A stretch of 64,000 bases of DNA from Tenodera sinensis. Lineage: Eukaryota > Arthropoda > Insecta > Mantodea > Mantidae. The position numbers and the translations under genes were made by a program. Under the pieces are notes generated by a model. That model saw only the letters and a list, made by a program, of their open reading frames with translations, ran no database searches and was not told the DNA's origin. Each line of letters opens with the position of its first letter. The stretch's first letter is position 1. The stretch spans positions 45,618,216 to 45,682,215 of the forward strand of contig CM060969.1 in the NCBI GenBank assembly GCA_030765045.1, read 5' to 3'. Positions 11,631 through 23,647 of the stretch are shown here, piece after piece.

Positions 11631-12290
11631 GATGAAATTGGAATTGAGTGTCATAAAATTAAGAAGATTAAAAGCTTTAAATAGTTGGGCTCAATATTAT
11701 AGTCATCAAAATTACAAATAGACGAATATGCCAAGGAAAATGAGATATTGGCGTGGAAAATCCATTGCTATGGAGCAGTAATATTTTGGTTAAAACAAAG
11801 AAGTAAATCAATAGTTGAGAGTGTAATGCTTTATGGCCCGGAAACTTCTACAATAAGCACAATACAGGAAGGAAAATTGAGAACTGTTGAACTAGACTTC
11901 TTTAGAAAGTCGAGAAAAGACAGAATAAAAATGAAGAAATACGACGTTTAGTGTATATAGAAAACTATGCCATCGATGTGATAAATGGAAAAGGACTGTA
12001 ATGGTTTGGGCATGTAACCCTGATGGAAGATGTCAAAGGATGTGATGAGGTGGACACCAATGGCAAGAAATAGGAAAGGAAGTTCAAATGGAAGAAACTC
12101 AATAAATGGAGTAAGAAAATGTATAGTGTGAAGTGACTGTAGGAACCAGTTGCGTTAGATAGGGAGCAATGGAGAAGATGACAAAATAATGGACATCCTA
12201 TGTACATAATTTATTATATATAAATTATGTTGTTTAGTGCAGGACACCTACAGCATTGTAGAAATTCCTAAATAAATAATACATAAAATA
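11631..12290 (+). pseudogene. LINE reverse transcriptase, C-terminal fragment
   Basis: Broken plus-strand frames read as the C-terminal part of an insect endonuclease-reverse transcriptase: VESVMLYGPETS (about 11815-11850), KLRTVELDFFRKSRKDRIK (about 11874-11930) and WFGHV (about 12004-12018). The family has the pattern LLYGAET...KLxxxExDFxRRSxxxSRxDRIRNEEI...WxGHV. A stop lies shortly after 'KSFK' at about 11680 and a frameshift near 11935. The element ends in an A-rich, AATAAA-containing stretch near 12270. No catalytic domain remains. Confidence 0.65.
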
Positions 12291-12774
12291 AATTAGATTT
12301 CATTCACTAAAACAATGTTCATAGATGCTGTCAGGATTAGAACAAGCGAACTGCCTTACTAAAGACTTATAGTGCAGGTATTGATTTCCCTGCTGCTATA
12401 TGAATTTATTTATAACGACATCGTTTAGGTCAGCAGGTCAAACACTGTGCACTAAAACACGGGTTACACCTGTGTTGACAGAAGCGTTTAAAAAGTTAGC
12501 AGCTCGATATAAACGGACACTATTACAAGTCACTTTTGTTCCCCTCCCCTCCCAACCTCCCCGCAGTTATATTCTTACTCCACCACTTTACGATCGACAT
12601 AATGGCAGAGGAGACAGAGATGGTGCGAAGCAAGTGATAAACTGAAGGGGAAAGTGAAGGATCTGGAAGACAAAACAACTAAACATGTTTATACGGCATA
12701 GCCTAAGAAACAATGCCGCATCGTTCTGAACATTGAAATAATAAGGTGCAAACAACTTAAGATTACGTTGTTTA
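12291..12774. other. non-coding spacer
   Basis: A C-rich patch lies at about 12540-12562. One short open frame (81 codons) has no recognised content. Confidence 0.4.
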
Positions 12775-13320
12775 CTTCAATAGGTAGAGGAAGTATTGTA
12801 TTTCACTAAAAAATTTGACACCAATATTTCAACGGAAATACATGTTTTGAGGCCCTCTGAAGCAAAAAATGTAATATGTGTGCGCTTGTCTGTGAACATT
12901 AAACTCGTAAACAAAAAGTTGGTTAAATACTAAACTTGGTACTTAAGTTCAGCATTTCTCAAGTATGCAATACTAAGATTTTCAGGAGAATCACTCCATA
13001 AAAAACTACCCTTTACAAAAAATTTTTTTCAAAATATTTGATTTTCTGAGAATAGCCTCTGTAGTTCTTCTGACTTTTGATAACTGGTAAGCTGAAAGAG
13101 GTAGATAACATCTTACTACACAAATGTAGATCTTGTTAAAGACACAATTTATGAGTAATTGCATTTTTGTGGTGTTAACCATTTCTGAGATATACTTGCT
13201 ACTGATTGGTTTGAATTTTCCAAAACTTAGACATTCCTCACATCGGATGTGATTATTCCTTGTTTTTCTCCAGTTCATGCAAGGAGAATTGATTGTCACT
13301 TTAGTCATGTCTAGAACGGC
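12775..13320 (-). repeat. ~820-bp dispersed repeat, minus copy (3' two thirds)
   Basis: Read on the minus strand, it starts within the family's internal part and ends at the terminal palindrome region (plus strand 'aggtagaggaagtattgtat' at 12781-12800). The landmark tgttttgaggccc at about 12844-12856 corresponds to the conserved 'gggnctcaaaacatg' segment. Confidence 0.75.
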
Positions 13321-13916
13321 AAATTCTTCTAAATCCTACTAATTTTGTATTTCAGACATGACTTCTTTTTTTCTTATTTTGGTTCATGGGTGTACCTACA
13401 GGAAACGTGTAATAAAACAATTTCTATAATATATCGTAGTAACGTTAATGGATAAACTTCACTTTTAATACGAATATAACTAATCTGAATTTGTCATAGG
13501 CAGAGAAAATCGTATGTGAATACATACAGCTTCAATGAAGTAATACCATACCATGGGAACGGTATTCAAAGAGCCACAAATCTATAACTCCTTAGAACGC
13601 TTATAGTTTCAGAGGCTTCTGACTTAAAATATTGGAAAATTTGAAGGATCAAAGAAACAAATAATAAATTGTAAATACTACCGCCAAGAAAAAGTGGTAT
13701 TTGATATAGATATTTTGTTAAACTCATAAAACTACCCAGGATTTACAGGCAATTGGAACTTTACGTTGTACATAAAGAGTTATTAGAGAAAGGAGGCAAT
13801 TCAGTGTACGTCTTTGATTTGCATCATTTCAAGATAAATGAGTTAAATAAGAAAATGGGTGGTTCACTTGCTTCTGGTTTTTTGAGTTATAGTCTCCTCT
13901 CTGTCTGTCTCTTTTC

Positions 13917-13923
<7 letters not shown>

Positions 13924-13988
<65 letters not shown>
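13924..13988. repeat. (CA)n microsatellite
   Basis: About 32 uninterrupted CA units. The His/Thr-rich open frame across it is an artefact of the repeat. Confidence 0.95.
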
Positions 13989-13991
<3 letters not shown>

Positions 13992-14735
13992 GGTTAGGCA
14001 GAGAAGGTAGCTAACACCTCCACTACCTTAAAGGAATAAAATTAATTATCTGATGCTTAAAAATTGTACATCCATAACATTTTCCTTTTATTTAGTTGAT
14101 AATTGTCCCTCAAATTCTATTTAAATAAAACTACACCAGGGAATATTAGAAAATTCCTAATGTCACAAACATTTTTTAAACTTAAGTGGGGTTATTGTTT
14201 TGAGATTTTCCTGAATTAAGTTTTTCTTTGTCTTTTGGTTTTCAGTAAGAGCGAGAGTGATATAGAGACACACCTTAGAGTATGAAAAGATTAAAAATGC
14301 TTTACGTAAATATATTTAAAATTATGTTTAACTGATTGGAGGGATTATTTACAAGGCTTCATTTTGAATTCTAACAAAATCCTAATACAAAATGAGGCTT
14401 TGGTACTTTGTCCACGTCTTAATGCAATAAGAAAGAAAAAAGCATATTGTTTAATATATTTATAAAATTCATCTTTGTTTTAAATATATTAGTTGTTCTT
14501 ATTTGAAGTACTAATATCATTGTTATTTAACATGTAGTGATTAAGAACTACTTAAGGTAGAGCTTTTCTCTCAAGCAACTTAAGTTCAATTCCAGAACCC
14601 AATCTGATATTGTTTTTCTTAATTTGTTAAAAGCGTTACTTACTGCCAGACTTTGAAGCTGTGAATATAATGAAGACTGAAATATACAGGGCTACAGTTT
14701 TCAGAGTAAGGGAAAACTCGAAAAGGAACCTTCCC
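13989..14735. other. AT-rich spacer
   Basis: Nothing recognisable in either orientation. The open frames are very short. Confidence 0.4.
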
Positions 14736-14830
14736 AGGCAATTTGTCTAGCACGGTATCAAACCCAAGTCCTCCGGGTAACAGGTAGATACGCTATCATT
14801 TTCATAAAGGACGTCAGCTCCTGGCAGTTG
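14725..14830 (-). mobile_element. tRNA-derived SINE head (minus strand)
   Basis: On the minus strand a B-box-like GGGTTTGATACC follows an A-box-like TAGCGTATCTACCTG at roughly tRNA spacing. The plus strand shows ggtatcaaacccaag at 14754-14768. The body is short or degraded. Too diverged to fold as a tRNA. Confidence 0.45.
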
Positions 14831-14935
14831 AAAGGCTCTAAAGTGTTTACTCGCAGTCGCGATAAATTACCATGATTTCGGAGTGACCTAGTATTCTGCG
14901 CTCTGGAATCTTTGAATAAAGAGGGAGGAAGGGAG

Positions 14936-15575
14936 AGAAACAGAGAAGATACAGAGAGAGAGAGAAGGAACTACTTTTGCTGCAAAACATCTGAGACATA
15001 GTCTTTCACTTTTTACTGTTCAATGTCCATATTTTAATTACAGAAAGGATCGAGCGTCATACATTACTCGTAAGAATAAATGTCTTTTCAAATCATATAC
15101 AAGTTGAATATGCATTTTTGACTGTCTATAGAGTAAATGCAGTATAATCTTACGTTTATAATGTAGAAATGAATCTAGTAGGATTTTAGAGGTTCACAGT
15201 CTAAAGAAAATGTACTCATAAGCTTTCTTCTCACCAAACATTCCAATATCTGAGCACAGTATTGTCAAGGTGAATCCACCAGAGTTGTATTTTAAGGCGG
15301 GTAGCGAAGAATCTCCAGAACCTCACCCCCCAAATATTTCCATTCCTCCTACACGGTTGTAAAATAATTTGTTGAAGAAAGGCAAATGGAGGTATAAAAT
15401 CAGTCTCTGAGAGAAATTTTTCTTCAGAAAGGGAATGTTTATTTTTGAAATGGAAATTTTGATAGGACAATCTGACTACATGGAAAGGACGCTTCGAAGA
15501 ATTAGCTTCGCGGTTTGTCTGTCTTCTTCTCAAGATATTAACCATTTTGCCAGTTTCCATAGCTTCTGCAGAAAC
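14936..15575. other. non-coding spacer with GA-rich patch
   Basis: A GA-rich patch lies at 14920-14970. Overlapping short frames on both strands at 15.23-15.59 kb show no domain. Confidence 0.35.
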
Positions 15576-15579
15576 ACAT

Positions 15580-15722
15580 TTTTCCACACAAACATATATG
15601 AACCACGAATAGGACTTGCCTTGCTGTCAATTCATCGTAATATTCATGTGCCTGAAGAAGTTATAAATGAGTTTGCTAGTGTGCTAAAATGGGTTGATCT
15701 TGCATTATGTACAAATTTGTAG
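15580..15722 (+). pseudogene. C-terminal fragment resembling hAT / zinc-finger-MYM-type transposase
   Basis: The frame contains RIGLALLSIHRNIHVPEEVI followed by a short hydrophobic end. The pattern (R-x-x-L-A-L-L-S-I-x-x-x-I then an acidic D/E-x-V-I stretch) is seen at the C termini of hAT-derived, zf-MYM1-like proteins, where the dimerisation region ends. Only about 45 residues look like this. The upstream part of the frame does not. There is no catalytic region and no terminal repeat nearby, so this is at best a remnant. Confidence 0.4.
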
Positions 15723-15729
15723 TTTCACA

Positions 15730-16178
15730 ATGCTCCTTAACTGAAAATATGCTAACACTAGCTAACAATATGGTAAAATTCACTTTGTATGAATGAATGT
15801 ATTTGAGACACAAAAGAAAAATTGGAGATTTCTGTCTCAGGATAGTGAACTTTTTTTTAAATAATCTTTGACAGTTGCGTGTAAATATCAATGCCTGATT
15901 TACAAGTGTAGCAAACGTAGCAAAGGTAATTTTATTCAGTTAGTCACTTTGGGCATCTATTTGATTTATATATTATGTAGAATACATAAAATTCTATATA
16001 TCCCCTCATTCTATCTATGTCAGTTTTGGAATTCTTTCTTCTGCCATTCTTTGGAAGTGCTGATATCATTTATTTTTGTGTTTAAGTCCTTAATTTATTT
16101 TTCTCACAGTAGGCTCTTTCTTAGTTCAATATTGTTTATCTGAACATACTTTGCAAGCATGTACTTGTATCCTATTTA

Positions 16179-16180
<2 letters not shown>
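15730..16180. other. AT-rich spacer
   Basis: No feature recognised apart from short, compositionally biased open frames. Confidence 0.4.
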
Positions 16181-16182
<2 letters not shown>

Positions 16183-16251
<69 letters not shown>

Positions 16252-16337
16252 TACTACTACTATTACTATTATTACTATTATTATTACTATTACTATTATT
16301 ATTACTATTACTATTACTATTATTATTATTATTATTA
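16183..16337. repeat. (TTA)n microsatellite with TAC variants
   Basis: A long trinucleotide array, pure for about 65 bp and then interspersed with ACT/ATT units. The poly-Ile frame across it is an artefact. Confidence 0.95.
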
Positions 16338-16449
16338 ATTTCCAAGTTTATTTAACTATTTAATATTGCAATTTTCATTGCCCTATCTCCTTTCTTCTTT
16401 TATTTTTTTAGAGTGCCTGCTATATATCGTTCCGGAATTTATTGATATT

Positions 16450-17960
16450 TTCTCTTAGGATGGCCTTCACTGATCTTTTAATTACATAACTATGTTTTGT
16501 TGCTATAAATTAATGATTGAAAATGTATTTTATTTAAACCGGTTTTATAATGAATAAATATCTTTCCAGCATCTAAATTCCCAGCCTTCAACAAACTTTA
16601 CTTAACACATTCTTCCATTTGTGTCTTTTCATCCATACATCATCTTCTATTTTCCACTCCCTCTTGGCCTTGTTGATTCCTTGCATCCACGTAATAGGTG
16701 GCCTTCCCTGCTGCTCCCAATCCATGATTAGCTTTGGAAGTCTTCCATCTTCCAATTTCCTACCATGGCCATACCATTTAAGCTGTTACTTCTTGATAAA
16801 ATACAAATTGTGTATAGATCTCCATAATTTCTTAAATATGTGAATTTTGAACTTTTCCCCCTGGATATTCTCGCAGAGCGTCTCCAGTAGTCCATTTCCA
16901 CGGCATGAAATTTGTTTATAGTTCTAAATTCAAAGCCCACACACCATCTTCTGATTATTGCATTAGTTATTTTCTTTGAAAATATGTTTATTCCATAGTA
17001 TTATATTTAGTACAGATATAGCATTCCTTCCTGTATTAATTCTAGCCCTTACCTCTTTTTCCTGTTATCCAGCCATGGTAATCTTAATTCCCAAATATTT
17101 ATACTCTTCAGTATGTTAATTGTCCTTAAATCTTCTAATATTAAATCTTGAGGAGCGTCCCCTATGGTCATATATTTGGATTTGTCCTTATTTATTTTTA
17201 AACCTCATAAACTATATTCTTGTATTAATTTTCTTGTAAGGTATTCTATATCTTCAAATTCTTGAGCCACTATTAGTTCATCATTTGAAAATTGGAGGGT
17301 ATATACTGTTAAATCATCAAGTGGTATTACCATCATTTTACATTTCTTTTTCTAGTCTTCAATAGCTTTTCCGGTATAAATTTTGTATATTGTCGGAGAT
17401 ATACAGCATCCTTGTCGTAATCCTTTATTAGTTTGAAAACCCTTCGACAGGTATTTTCCCATGTTTACTTGTACACATGTCTTTAGATATACTTATACTT
17501 TCTTTAATTGCTTTAACCAATATTGGATTTATTTTTATTAATTTTAAAGCTTGCCATAATTTTGATAGAAGAACACTGTCGTAGGCCTTTTCAATGTCTA
17601 TAAACTCTAACTGAAGGGGCAGTGCTCTGATTATTTTCTTTTCTATACTCTGTTCTACACTGAAAATGTGATATATTTTTTATCTATCTACTTTGTATCC
17701 TGCCTGCTCTTCCGGCTCTAAATCTTTGTATTTTATTTCTAGGAAATGTTTGATTATTTTTTCCATGCAGTCTTCTTAAGTACTGTTACTTATTATTCCC
17801 CTATAATTTTTACATTCATCTTTTCTTCCTTTTTATGTATGGTTGATTTTTATCCGATTTTCCAATCTGCTGAAATATCTTCTCCGATTGGAAATAATAC
17901 ACATAATACATTTTATAGCAAGGCTGCAGCTTCACATATATCACATCCCATTCACGTATA
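16450..17960 (-). pseudogene. LINE reverse transcriptase remnant (RT domain to C terminus)
   Basis: Minus-strand frames, interrupted by stops, run through a recognisable RT. There is an IDIEKAYD-like motif A (near 17595), KGLRQGCCISPTIYKIY (motif B, about 17385-17435), TLQFSNDELIVAQ (motif C, about 17265-17300), NKDKSKYMTIG, and then the C-terminal ISRGEK-like segment and KWYGHGRKLEDGRLPK (about 16725-16790). Motif C reads FSND rather than the usual F/Y-A-D-D, so one catalytic Asp is lost. The 3' UTR probably ends near 16450. It belongs to the same broad insect endonuclease-RT class as the pieces at 3.25 and 11.6 kb. Confidence 0.75.
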
Positions 17961-19120
17961 ACTACAGCATACTTAAACTACATTGATTAAAAATAAGTGA
18001 AGTACGTCGTTTGTTACGTTTAGAGCTATAACGATTTTAGGTAGTGCATGTATTAAATTTTAGCAAAAATTCTGAAACATCAAAACATTAACTTTTTTGT
18101 AATAAAATAATATGAATTCTGAACTTTATTTTTTAAGCACTTGGCATATTTAAACTATCAACCAACTAATCAGCTGAAACTGTGAATAGACATAGGCATG
18201 CCCGAATTTAAACTTTTATTTCTCGCAAACTTTTTTACTATTTTTCCATACTCAAAATGCTCAATATGATGGCATTATTTAAGAAGTTTTGTGCTTCTTC
18301 TTTTAAGTACATTAAAAATGGCCATATTTTAAAAATAATCTATCACTTTTGAGAAATAAATTAATTTTTGCAAAAACAAAAAGAAAGTTTTAGAATGTAT
18401 AAAAATCAATGATTTTTCTACAATAAGTGTTAACATGAAAAAGCTTATATAATGGATCTTTTTTGTAAATCTGTAAATCCTAAAGTTTTCTTGTTTTCTA
18501 CGTATTTTGATGGATTAGCTCAAGAATAAACAATCAAATAAATACTATCATGCCGTATATAAATGTTCGTTATTTGTTTTCAATTTTCTTAAAATTGGTT
18601 CTAATAGTTTTGAATTCACGTCTTCAATTTTCTATAACCAACCTCATAGGTACCTTACTTTTATGAAAAGTTATGTAACACATGTGCTAAAATATAAAAA
18701 TGCACATCTAAGAGGTAGAAAATGTCAAATAAAACTGTTTAGCTTTAATTCCTTTAAAAATATGTATTGGTGTTCATTAATTGTTTGTCAGAACAATTAG
18801 AAATCTTAAACGGTCGTTCCTTTTTTTTTCTCTTTAATTAATTTGTATGACATGTGTAGTTAGATGAGAAGCAGCATCAACCGAACCCTTAGGAGGACTT
18901 TTTGGAAAAATGTTCGAGTGTGAGTGTGGGTGTGTATGTGTGTGTGTTTTAATGTGGGTGAACAGCGTAATTAAAGAAGAAAATCGTAAAAAAATATCAG
19001 GAATCATATTTGACAAATACAGCCAGCGTAAGATTGCTGTGCTTTATATGGAATATTTTTTGATAATTTACACTTTCATAAAACGACTTTAAAGATTCTG
19101 ATTAAAATACTCCGACGCAA
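17961..19120. other. AT-rich spacer
   Basis: Strongly AT-rich, with no recognised gene or repeat boundary. A short TG-rich run lies at 18918-18960. Confidence 0.4.
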
Positions 19121-19263
19121 TGACTATGTTCTAAACTTGTTGAGAGGTCTGCTGTTGACCAGTTGGAGAGATAAGTCGACGCGGTAGCGCTTTTCCCCAG
19201 AGCAAACACTAGAACCTCTATCGATAGATATCATCTTCTGGATGCTCCCCTTCTCTCCGCCTC

Positions 19264-19284
19264 TAGAACATTCTCGAATGTCCT
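19264..19284. promoter_or_regulatory. heat-shock-element-like array of GAA/TTC units
   Basis: Alternating units GAA (19266), TTC (19271), GAA (19276) and TCC (19281) are exactly 5 bp apart, the spacing of a trimeric heat-shock factor site. The region around it (19.13-19.60 kb) is GC-richer than its flanks. There is no adjacent gene model, so this is a sequence match only. Confidence 0.3.
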
Positions 19285-20389
19285 ATGGAATGTTTCAGCG
19301 ACTGTATCAACGTACTCGCGAGTGAACGAATCAGAGTTACCTTCTGGTGCGACAACAAAAGCTGTTCTGCGATCGATTTAGTGACGACTGCTGTGACGTG
19401 CTGCTACAGTATGAGATTAGAGAGTATTGTGTTCGACTCCCTAGCGAGTGAACCGCCTGAAAGTATGGGCTGCACCATTTATATTTTGTTAAAAGTATTC
19501 CCTCACAAGGAAATGAAGTGTAAACGAAAACTTATTAAGTTGACAGTGAAACTAGACAAAGTCACAATACATTACTTATGTTTAAGATATTGTCAAGAGT
19601 AATTAAATATGTTTCTAATTTTCTGTTAGCCTAAGGAGTTCTCTTTGTTTCGCATTAATTGCGTATATGTTACCTACACAAATATAAAAACAGTAAGAGA
19701 TGTAGGAAAACTTTTAAAGCGCTATACCATTTGTTTAAAATAAGTTTTATGTTAACTTTAGTTATTTTCGAAACATTTAATGATTTACATCTGATGATAG
19801 ATAATTGAAGGTTTTGATACTTGTTTTAATCTCTATGTTGCTATGACCTCTGGATTTATTTCTTCTTGCTTAAAGCTCTAATAATTTTTGGGTAAAATGT
19901 ATCATGAATAAGGTAACCTGAATCAAAGAAACACTTTTTCAAGAATGCTATCAGACTTTCCTGCGAAGTTTTGTGGGCAGAGATTCTTGATAGTTTTAAT
20001 CAGTCTGATTTTTAACTCTCGACATTTGTATTGAAACTATTTCTGCAAGACAAGTAAGGAGAGAAAAAATGGCTGAAGTTAACCATGTGACTTTCCTTAC
20101 CGACTATTGTTTATTTTTGTACAGCTTCTATAGACAATCCTGATAAAGTTTATCTTTTTATCTGTTTCATGGTAGTTCAGATAAATCTTTAGAGAATTAG
20201 TTCCATTATATATTTCTCACAAAGGAGATAGAGGAAATCAAATCAAAATTCTTATGTTTTAACATCGTGCTGTTTTATACTGACCTAAAATGTTATGCTC
20301 TCTCCATGTTAGTGCGAGAAACAACTGGATAGCGACAGTACTGTTAGAATGACAAAGATATCTTCGAAATAGCTCATAGCGCAAAAAGG

Positions 20390-20392
<3 letters not shown>
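19285..20392. other. non-coding or unrecognised sequence
   Basis: A 105-codon open frame at 19285-19602 has a balanced composition but no recognisable domain and no good splice context. It could be part of an unrecognised retroelement terminal region. The remainder is AT-rich. Confidence 0.3.

Positions 20393-20425
<33 letters not shown>
20393..20425. repeat. (ATC)n microsatellite
   Basis: About ten uninterrupted ATC/TCA units. Confidence 0.9.
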
Positions 20426-20427
<2 letters not shown>

Positions 20428-20819
20428 GCTTCGTATTAGACCTCTCATTTCCAACAGTTCGTTAGATTGCTCAAAGAACCTTTCCGTTGTGGACGATCCT
20501 TTAGTATTTGTGTGGAATTCTCGTTGCAGACATTCTCAGTGTATTCAGTATCTATTTTTGACGGAACTTGTAAATTGTCTTTATGAGAGGATCAATTAGG
20601 AATTCTTTCATACTGTTTAAAGTCTTTTTCTTGTCTAATTTGCTACATGCAGCACTTCTTGAACATTTCATTTCATTGGGCCCTGATACGATGTTCGTCA
20701 CCTTGTCATATGGTATAAGCTTCAGTTCAATACAATAACAACTGGTTTCGTCAACGCCCCTCCCCCCACTCTAAGGTTATTTCAAATAAACCGTGTTTTT
20801 AGGAGGTACAATGTTTTGT

Positions 20820-21570
20820 GTTTATAGTTTAGCAGTTATACAAGGTTATGCAAAATTCCTTCGGAATGGAGAGAGCTTCACAGGTAATTTCCAGAAAAGT
20901 CAATATGGTATAGTAACTGTCTATTATATAAGTATCAAAAATGTTTAGAGTCATTTTCGAGAAAATAACAAATTTAAAAAAAAAAATATTCATGTAAGGT
21001 TAGGTTGTGGTGGAGGGGTTTTCTTCATACAACACGAGGATTTTCAAGAAAATCTCCCGAATCGAAATATTCCTTACATATAAAACGTTTCGAAAATTGT
21101 GATTTTCTCAATAGCAGCCCTATCAATTTTACTTATTACACCTTATGTTTAAGGTAGTTTCATGATGAACGAAACCCACATCTTGAATTTTTTGGGAACA
21201 GCTTCAGAAGTCTTCTCCAATCTCAATGACTTTTGTATAGATGGCAAGCCGTTAGAAATAGACAAAATCCCATCACACAAGAAAGGTAGACTCTTTAAAG
21301 CATGCAATTTACATCAAATGGCTTCCCTGCCCTTTTATGTGACGCTGATCCCTTCCGAAATATTCCTTGGTACTGGTTTGAATGTTCGAAATATACTTTT
21401 TTCCAGTAGGATGTGGTTATTCATTATTTTATGCCCTGGCCATGCAAAGAGAATGGAATTCCTAATCCATCCAGAGCCACCAGCTCTTAAAAGATTTGAC
21501 CATCACCTAAGCTTATTGTATTGTACCTATAAGAAAATATGCAAGAACGCAATTTTTGCAAATGGTGATC
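20820..21570. repeat. two partial copies of the ~820-bp repeat, inverted
   Basis: From about 20820 to 21030 the sequence follows the family in plus orientation (tcagttatgcaaaa-like start, gagtcattttcgagaaaat, then ttttcttca). From about 21030 to 21570 it follows the family in minus orientation (cacgaggattttcaagaaaa, attgtgattttctcaatag, then cttgaattttttggga and atgcaaagagaatggaattc). The two share the segment around the junction, giving an inverted repeat about 200 bp long on each side. The 138-codon frame inside it is not evidence of coding. Confidence 0.65.
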
Positions 21571-21599
21571 TCGATTAATTTAAGTAGATAGCACTTAAG

Positions 21600-21790
21600 A
21601 GAGCATGTGGGATTCGTGTGGACGAAGCGGTGTCTGGGCTGGTTCTCCGGTTTCCCCCGCCACTCATTCCACCAACTGGTGCATACTTACATTTCCTTTC
21701 ATCCGCAGGTATCCTCTGCCCCTTGACAGGCGTCTGACCGCAAGTGGGGGAGGGGGGGATTGCGCCATACATGAGGGTGAAATGGGAAAA
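21600..21790 (+). mobile_element. SINE body related to copy A at 6.64 kb
   Basis: It shares the segment ctccggtttcccccgccact, followed by cattccaccaactg, with the element at 6.64 kb. The tRNA-like head is degraded. A G-rich run lies at 21744-21759. Confidence 0.5.
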
Positions 21791-22800
21791 GAATATAAAC
21801 ACTTATAAAGTTAATGACTTCTTTATTTCACTGCCTTACGGTAAAATCACCTTCCTTGTGATGTATCATAATATAGTTTAACCTCTCAGCACATGGTTCT
21901 TTAATGAAAACCTTTTATGGTTAGTGCATTTTATTTACACACCCTGTATAGTAGGGCTATTACAAGTAAACACTTAACCTTCAAGTGGGAGTTGATACAT
22001 ATATCAATTGCCAACAATTATTAACCTAACCAATGTTTTGCAATCGAGAATGCCATATTTAATTCATTAGTTGATACAAAGCCTACATATATGTTCAACA
22101 TATCCCTCAAGAAGTAATATCAGTTCCGTTTATCGCTAGAACATCTAATGTTAATGGTTTTCTCTGGAAGGCGAGTCTTGGCTACGTTGACCCTGACTAT
22201 GACGAGTCCAGGGGTCGATGTCGTCTCAGGTCACTGTACTTGGAAGAGCCATACGTAAGGGAAGTCTGGTTGTTTTACATTTATGTACGGTTTAAATCTC
22301 TAGAATATAACCGTATCGCGATTTCCATGCATTCTTGATGTCTTCTAAGTCTCCCAGGTCATCGACCATGAACATATGCCACAGGCTTTCTTGCATCGGT
22401 ACGGTTCACTCTAGATTAGGTATCAAGTCGTAAATCCACTTTCCACGTTCACAATGTATTCCTCAGGTGTGCATGTTGCAAGACGGAGACAAGCATCGAA
22501 CCTCCTGTAACTTTTTCATGTAAAGAGGTGATGTTAATGCACGCATTTTTACAGAATAATAACGCAAGTATCCCTACGCATACAAAGGTGTGAACAGGTG
22601 CATACTTCCAAGCTGGAATGCCTGTCGTTGTGCTATCAGCTGCAACTCTTCCCCCATGAGAAAGATAGAGCCAGCATACAATGTCATAAAAATCGGATGT
22701 GTTACATCAATATCACTCTCTGTCCATTCTTCAACGAACTATTACTACAAAAGTTTATTTTTCTATCTGCGACATGTAAGTAGAGCTGCATGGTAGTTTT
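21791..22800. other. unrecognised sequence
   Basis: The segment 22130-22640 is less AT-rich than its surroundings but has no long frame on either strand. Nothing is recognised. Confidence 0.35.
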
Positions 22801-22814
22801 GAAGTTCCCTACTC

Positions 22815-23390
22815 TTTGAATGGCCAAGAGAAAGGAAGAACAGCGATTTTCCTCTTGAGAAAATTGTACTTTTTGAAGATCAAACCAATAGCAAAGTATA
22901 TCTCGGAAATAATTAATGCCACAAAAAATTGTATTGAACACAAAACCTTTGCTGCAACGAGATCTATATTTTTATGCAGGGAGATTTTATATATTTCTTG
23001 CGGTTTACTAATTATGCAAAATGCATACAGAATGATGAGAAATTCAAAGGTTATTCCCAAAAAATAACTTTTTAAGTTGCACTGAAATCATCTGAAAAAT
23101 ATTAGAGTCATTTTTGACAGAGGAAAAAAAAAAAAAAAAAAAAAAGAAAGAAAAAAGAAAAGAATTTTCGAACACTGTAAAGGTAGTTTGGGATTTGTGA
23201 CCCAGGGACAGATAGATACACCCACACCCACCCACCCACCCACCCACCCACCCACACACATGGTTCAACGGTATCAAAACATGTATTTGTGGTGAAATCT
23301 CAGTATCAAATTTTTGGGTGCAATACAGTACTACCTCTTCTTACTGCAAATAACTGTAGTCTACTGTAGTAGAGAAAGTAAAAGGTAGGG
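22815..23390 (+). repeat. ~820-bp dispersed repeat (5'-incomplete copy)
   Basis: Conserved landmarks run from the 'tctcggaaataatt' segment through 'ttaacgagatctacatttt'-like sequence to the terminal agtagagaaagtaaaag at 23366-23382. Two low-complexity tracts interrupt it: an A-rich run (23126-23162) and a CCCA-type run (23219-23261). Confidence 0.75.
23219..23261. repeat. (CCCA)n short tandem repeat
   Basis: A CCCA-type array inside the dispersed repeat, at the place where other copies carry a CA-rich 'cacacacaaacac' segment. This suggests local expansion of that segment. Confidence 0.85.
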
Positions 23391-23499
23391 ACTGCGCTTT
23401 ACTGAAACTTTACTACATGTGACAGCCAAGGCAAGCACCAAAACACTCCGCATAAAATATGTTAACTTCGCATTACTTTCTATTCCACTCTTCTACACA

Positions 23500-23614
23500 T
23501 TATTCTTAAAACATTAAATGTTAATCGAGATAAACATTTTGCTGACACGACGAATGCAGTAAACTTATTTATGTAATGACTTTGAGGTTCCATACTCTCA
23601 GCATGAGCATGTGG

Positions 23615-23647
<33 letters not shown>

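Noticed and set aside
16151..16363. Poly-isoleucine open frame
   Set aside because: Product of the TTA microsatellite.
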